64,000 bases of DNA from Ficedula albicollis. Taxonomy: Eukaryota; Chordata; Aves; Passeriformes; Muscicapidae. Each line of letters begins with the position of its first letter. Position 1 is the first letter of the stretch. A program made the translations under genes and the position numbers. The stretch lies in the NCBI RefSeq assembly GCF_000247815.1, contig NC_021671.1, positions 21,323,267 to 21,387,266 on the forward strand, read 5' to 3'. Below, in pieces: positions 61,701 to 64,000 of this stretch. A model generated the notes under the pieces. The model was not told the origin of the DNA, ran no database searches, and saw nothing but the letters and a program-made list of their open reading frames with translations.

Positions 61701-64000
61701 CCATCCTAAGAGACAGCAAGCCAAAAAACCAATCCAAAAACTCTGTGCAGCATTCCAGCAACATTGTGTTTGCCATGTCCTGCAGGAAGCAGCAATGCAA
61801 AATCCCATCTGCCACAAGTGGAGGCCCTCCACCAGGGATGCACCTTTCTTATTTAGGATGTGGTGTCTGAGATTGTGCTCAGTGAGCCACCACAGCAATG
61901 AGGAGCTAGAAGCAAGATCACATTTGGAGCAGAGGAGCAGAACATCTTGAGGGAATAATACAGCCTGTAGGAAATAGATGTGGAGGAAGAGCCTCTCCTA
62001 AAGGAGCAAGAAGGTGCATGGATGGTAAGAGGCTGCCTGGTTTGGATGAATATCATCCAGGATATGTGGAGCACAGCTGCACCATGGCAGGGTGAATGCC
62101 TCTGAACATTTTCTATTCCATTTCCCAGCTGCGCCGTCACCAGTGATGACAGGTAGGTCTAAAGTTCAGCACCCCATGACCAAATACAAACAACAGGAAT
62201 TATTACTACTTATTAAAGTTGCTGCATGCCTGATGACTCCTGGGTTTTTGGTGTGTGTTTTTGATTGTGTTAAGGGCACAGCAATCCATGGAAGTTGAAG
62301 GCCATGGGACTCCCACAACCAGTGTCTGAAATTAGTAATTTAATTGGAACTAGGATATCACTAGCATGTTCACCTTAGCTAGCATGCTGATCAGGATCAA
62401 GCCCGTATTCTTTGCTACTACCTGGAATTTAGCCTCTGACAGAGTTTAGGGTATGTTTCATCCAACTAAATGGGGATGATTGAACCTGTCATTTTCAGTC
62501 TTTGATTTTAGCTCTGAATTAAAATTCAACTGAAAAATATATAAAAAAATATATCATAGGGGCTTTGCAACATCTAGTTTTAAAGTTTCATGTTCATTGT
62601 AGAAGAACAACCTGGTTAGATAAATTGGTTTTTTTCTCTTTTTAGGTTCCTAAGGTATTTCTGATACTGAAGAAAAAATGTTTTCCTCTGAAAATAAAAT
62701 AGGCAGCTGGCAAGGCTGATTATCTGAAGTATACTGTGTGAACTCCACTAACTCCCTTCTTAATATTACCTTACCTATAACTGAATTGGATATCCTAGAC
62801 CTCTAGAACACAGGCTTGAGTTATCCCTAAACGTGAGAAAAGGAAACATAGAAATCATAGAGACATTAAGTGAAATAGTTTTCCAATTAATAAGATATCC
62901 AAGAAATGTTTCCAGTACTGTAAATCAGTTTTATTTTAAAAATAGAGTCCAAACATTGTTTTTGTAAGGTGCAACATATACACTGTTTTCTACAATTAAA
63001 AAAAACCAAAACAATAAACAGAGCCAAAGCAAAACTATAGTCATAAAATAGTGTCATTCAAACACAGAATCACTGAGTCTTCTGTAATCCTTAAACATTC
63101 TTTTTCTGCTTCTTCAAAGTATAAGAATTAATAATTAGTATTACTGGGACAGCCAAAGGGTCTGTCTAATGTCATCCATTTCTGTACTTTATTATTAAAC
63201 TTTCTGCTACAGATTGCTTCAAGTACACATCAGAAGCTGAATGTAACTTAACACAGTTCATGCAAAACAAAGGTACAATACTGAACCTCCATCATTCAAA
63301 GATTTTTATTCCTCTGTTTAGGTTATTTGGGCATCTTTGAAAGCCAACTGCTGGAAGGACTGAACTGAGGTTGCATAAAGTCAGCAGTATAAACTCATGT
63401 AACTCAGATTGATAATGCTACGTGATTATTTTAAGCTCTACAAGCTCAAATAAATAGTTAGGGCTGAGATCTATGCCTCTTGGAGTCTATTCAGTGCATT
63501 CTGAGACAAACTTTGGTATACAGATGGAAAACAGTGCCTGATAATGGGCTTGTTATGGGAAAATAAAATAAATCATTACATCATAACTGCATTTTCTGCG
63601 ATAAGCATGTTATTAATTTATATTAAGGGTGTTCCCTTTCAGACAGTGTGAGGAGCAATAAAGGCTGTATCGTGGAGGAAGTTTTCTAATTAGCAAAGTC
63701 TGTCCTCTTTCAAAGCCCTCCATGTCATTCTAGCATCAGCCTCAGCCTTGACGATAACACCAAGCAGCTGAAGTTGTCCATGAGTGTGCCATTCTTGGGC
63801 AGTGGAGAGCAGCTCCTGCTCTAGTTTAACATCTTTTGAACGCACACTGGAACAAGGAACAGCACTACATGGTTATATGTCCACAGACTTTTCCCTTGAG
63901 CCCTTAGGTATTCAAAGCTTTCCATCTGGAAAGGAATGTGTTTGATAGAAGGGAGCTGTACACCCATTTGCCTGCCTTTTACTTGGGCGATAGTCCAGGG
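61701..64000. other. Unique sequence, no gene seen
   Basis: 61701-62140 may continue the LTR-like block. 62990-63020 is A-rich. An AATAAA occurs at 63656 ('gcaataaaggctg') and others nearby, without an upstream coding frame. No CR1 tail was recognised. Confidence 0.4.

Overview
The window looks like nuclear DNA of a bird, most likely a songbird, and it contains no intact protein-coding gene that I can support. It is AT-rich and CpG-poor. Ten copies of the CR1 retrotransposon family, the dominant LINE of birds, are recognisable from their 3' ends (the tandem 'attctgtgattctg'-type terminus), their reverse-transcriptase C-terminal peptides and, in one copy, the endonuclease and ORF1 esterase regions. 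Three blocks resemble avian endogenous-retrovirus LTRs, with decreasing certainty. All long open frames are either CR1 remnants or of a length expected by chance in 64 kb. The region is therefore a gene desert or the inside of a very large intron.

Layout. 1-121 is a pure C run that looks like an assembly edge. 122-8560 is mainly unique sequence with two short tandem duplications and one CR1 tail. 8566-10660 is the most complete CR1: 3' UTR, end of RT, endonuclease and ORF1 esterase, with most of the RT deleted. 10661-13560 holds a CR1 tail and an A-rich stretch. 13570-14400 is a possible LTR. 14400-19985 is unique with two tandem duplications. 19985-20965 is a GC/CpG-rich block ending in an A-tract. 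21361-22415 is the best LTR candidate. 22416-34500 is unique and contains one small exon-like signal near 33525. 34505-35294 and 39572-40070 are forward CR1s. 40807-53232 is dominated by very recent tandem duplications and three more CR1 copies. 53233-64000 has two CR1 tails, three small tandem duplications and a TATA-containing LTR-like block at 61119-61700.

The most notable structure is the number of two-copy tandem duplications: about fourteen, with periods from 51 bp to 1413 bp, several nearly identical. Between 48725 and 53232 they overlap in the order A-B-A'-B-C-B-C. A 90-bp duplication inside A' is more diverged than A and A' are from each other, so the history cannot be simple. Either the locus has been rearranged by recent unequal exchange or replication slippage, or two haplotypes were merged in assembly. 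No RNA gene, CRISPR array or bacterial-type operon was seen. Nothing here shows a new protein system; the interest is in structure.
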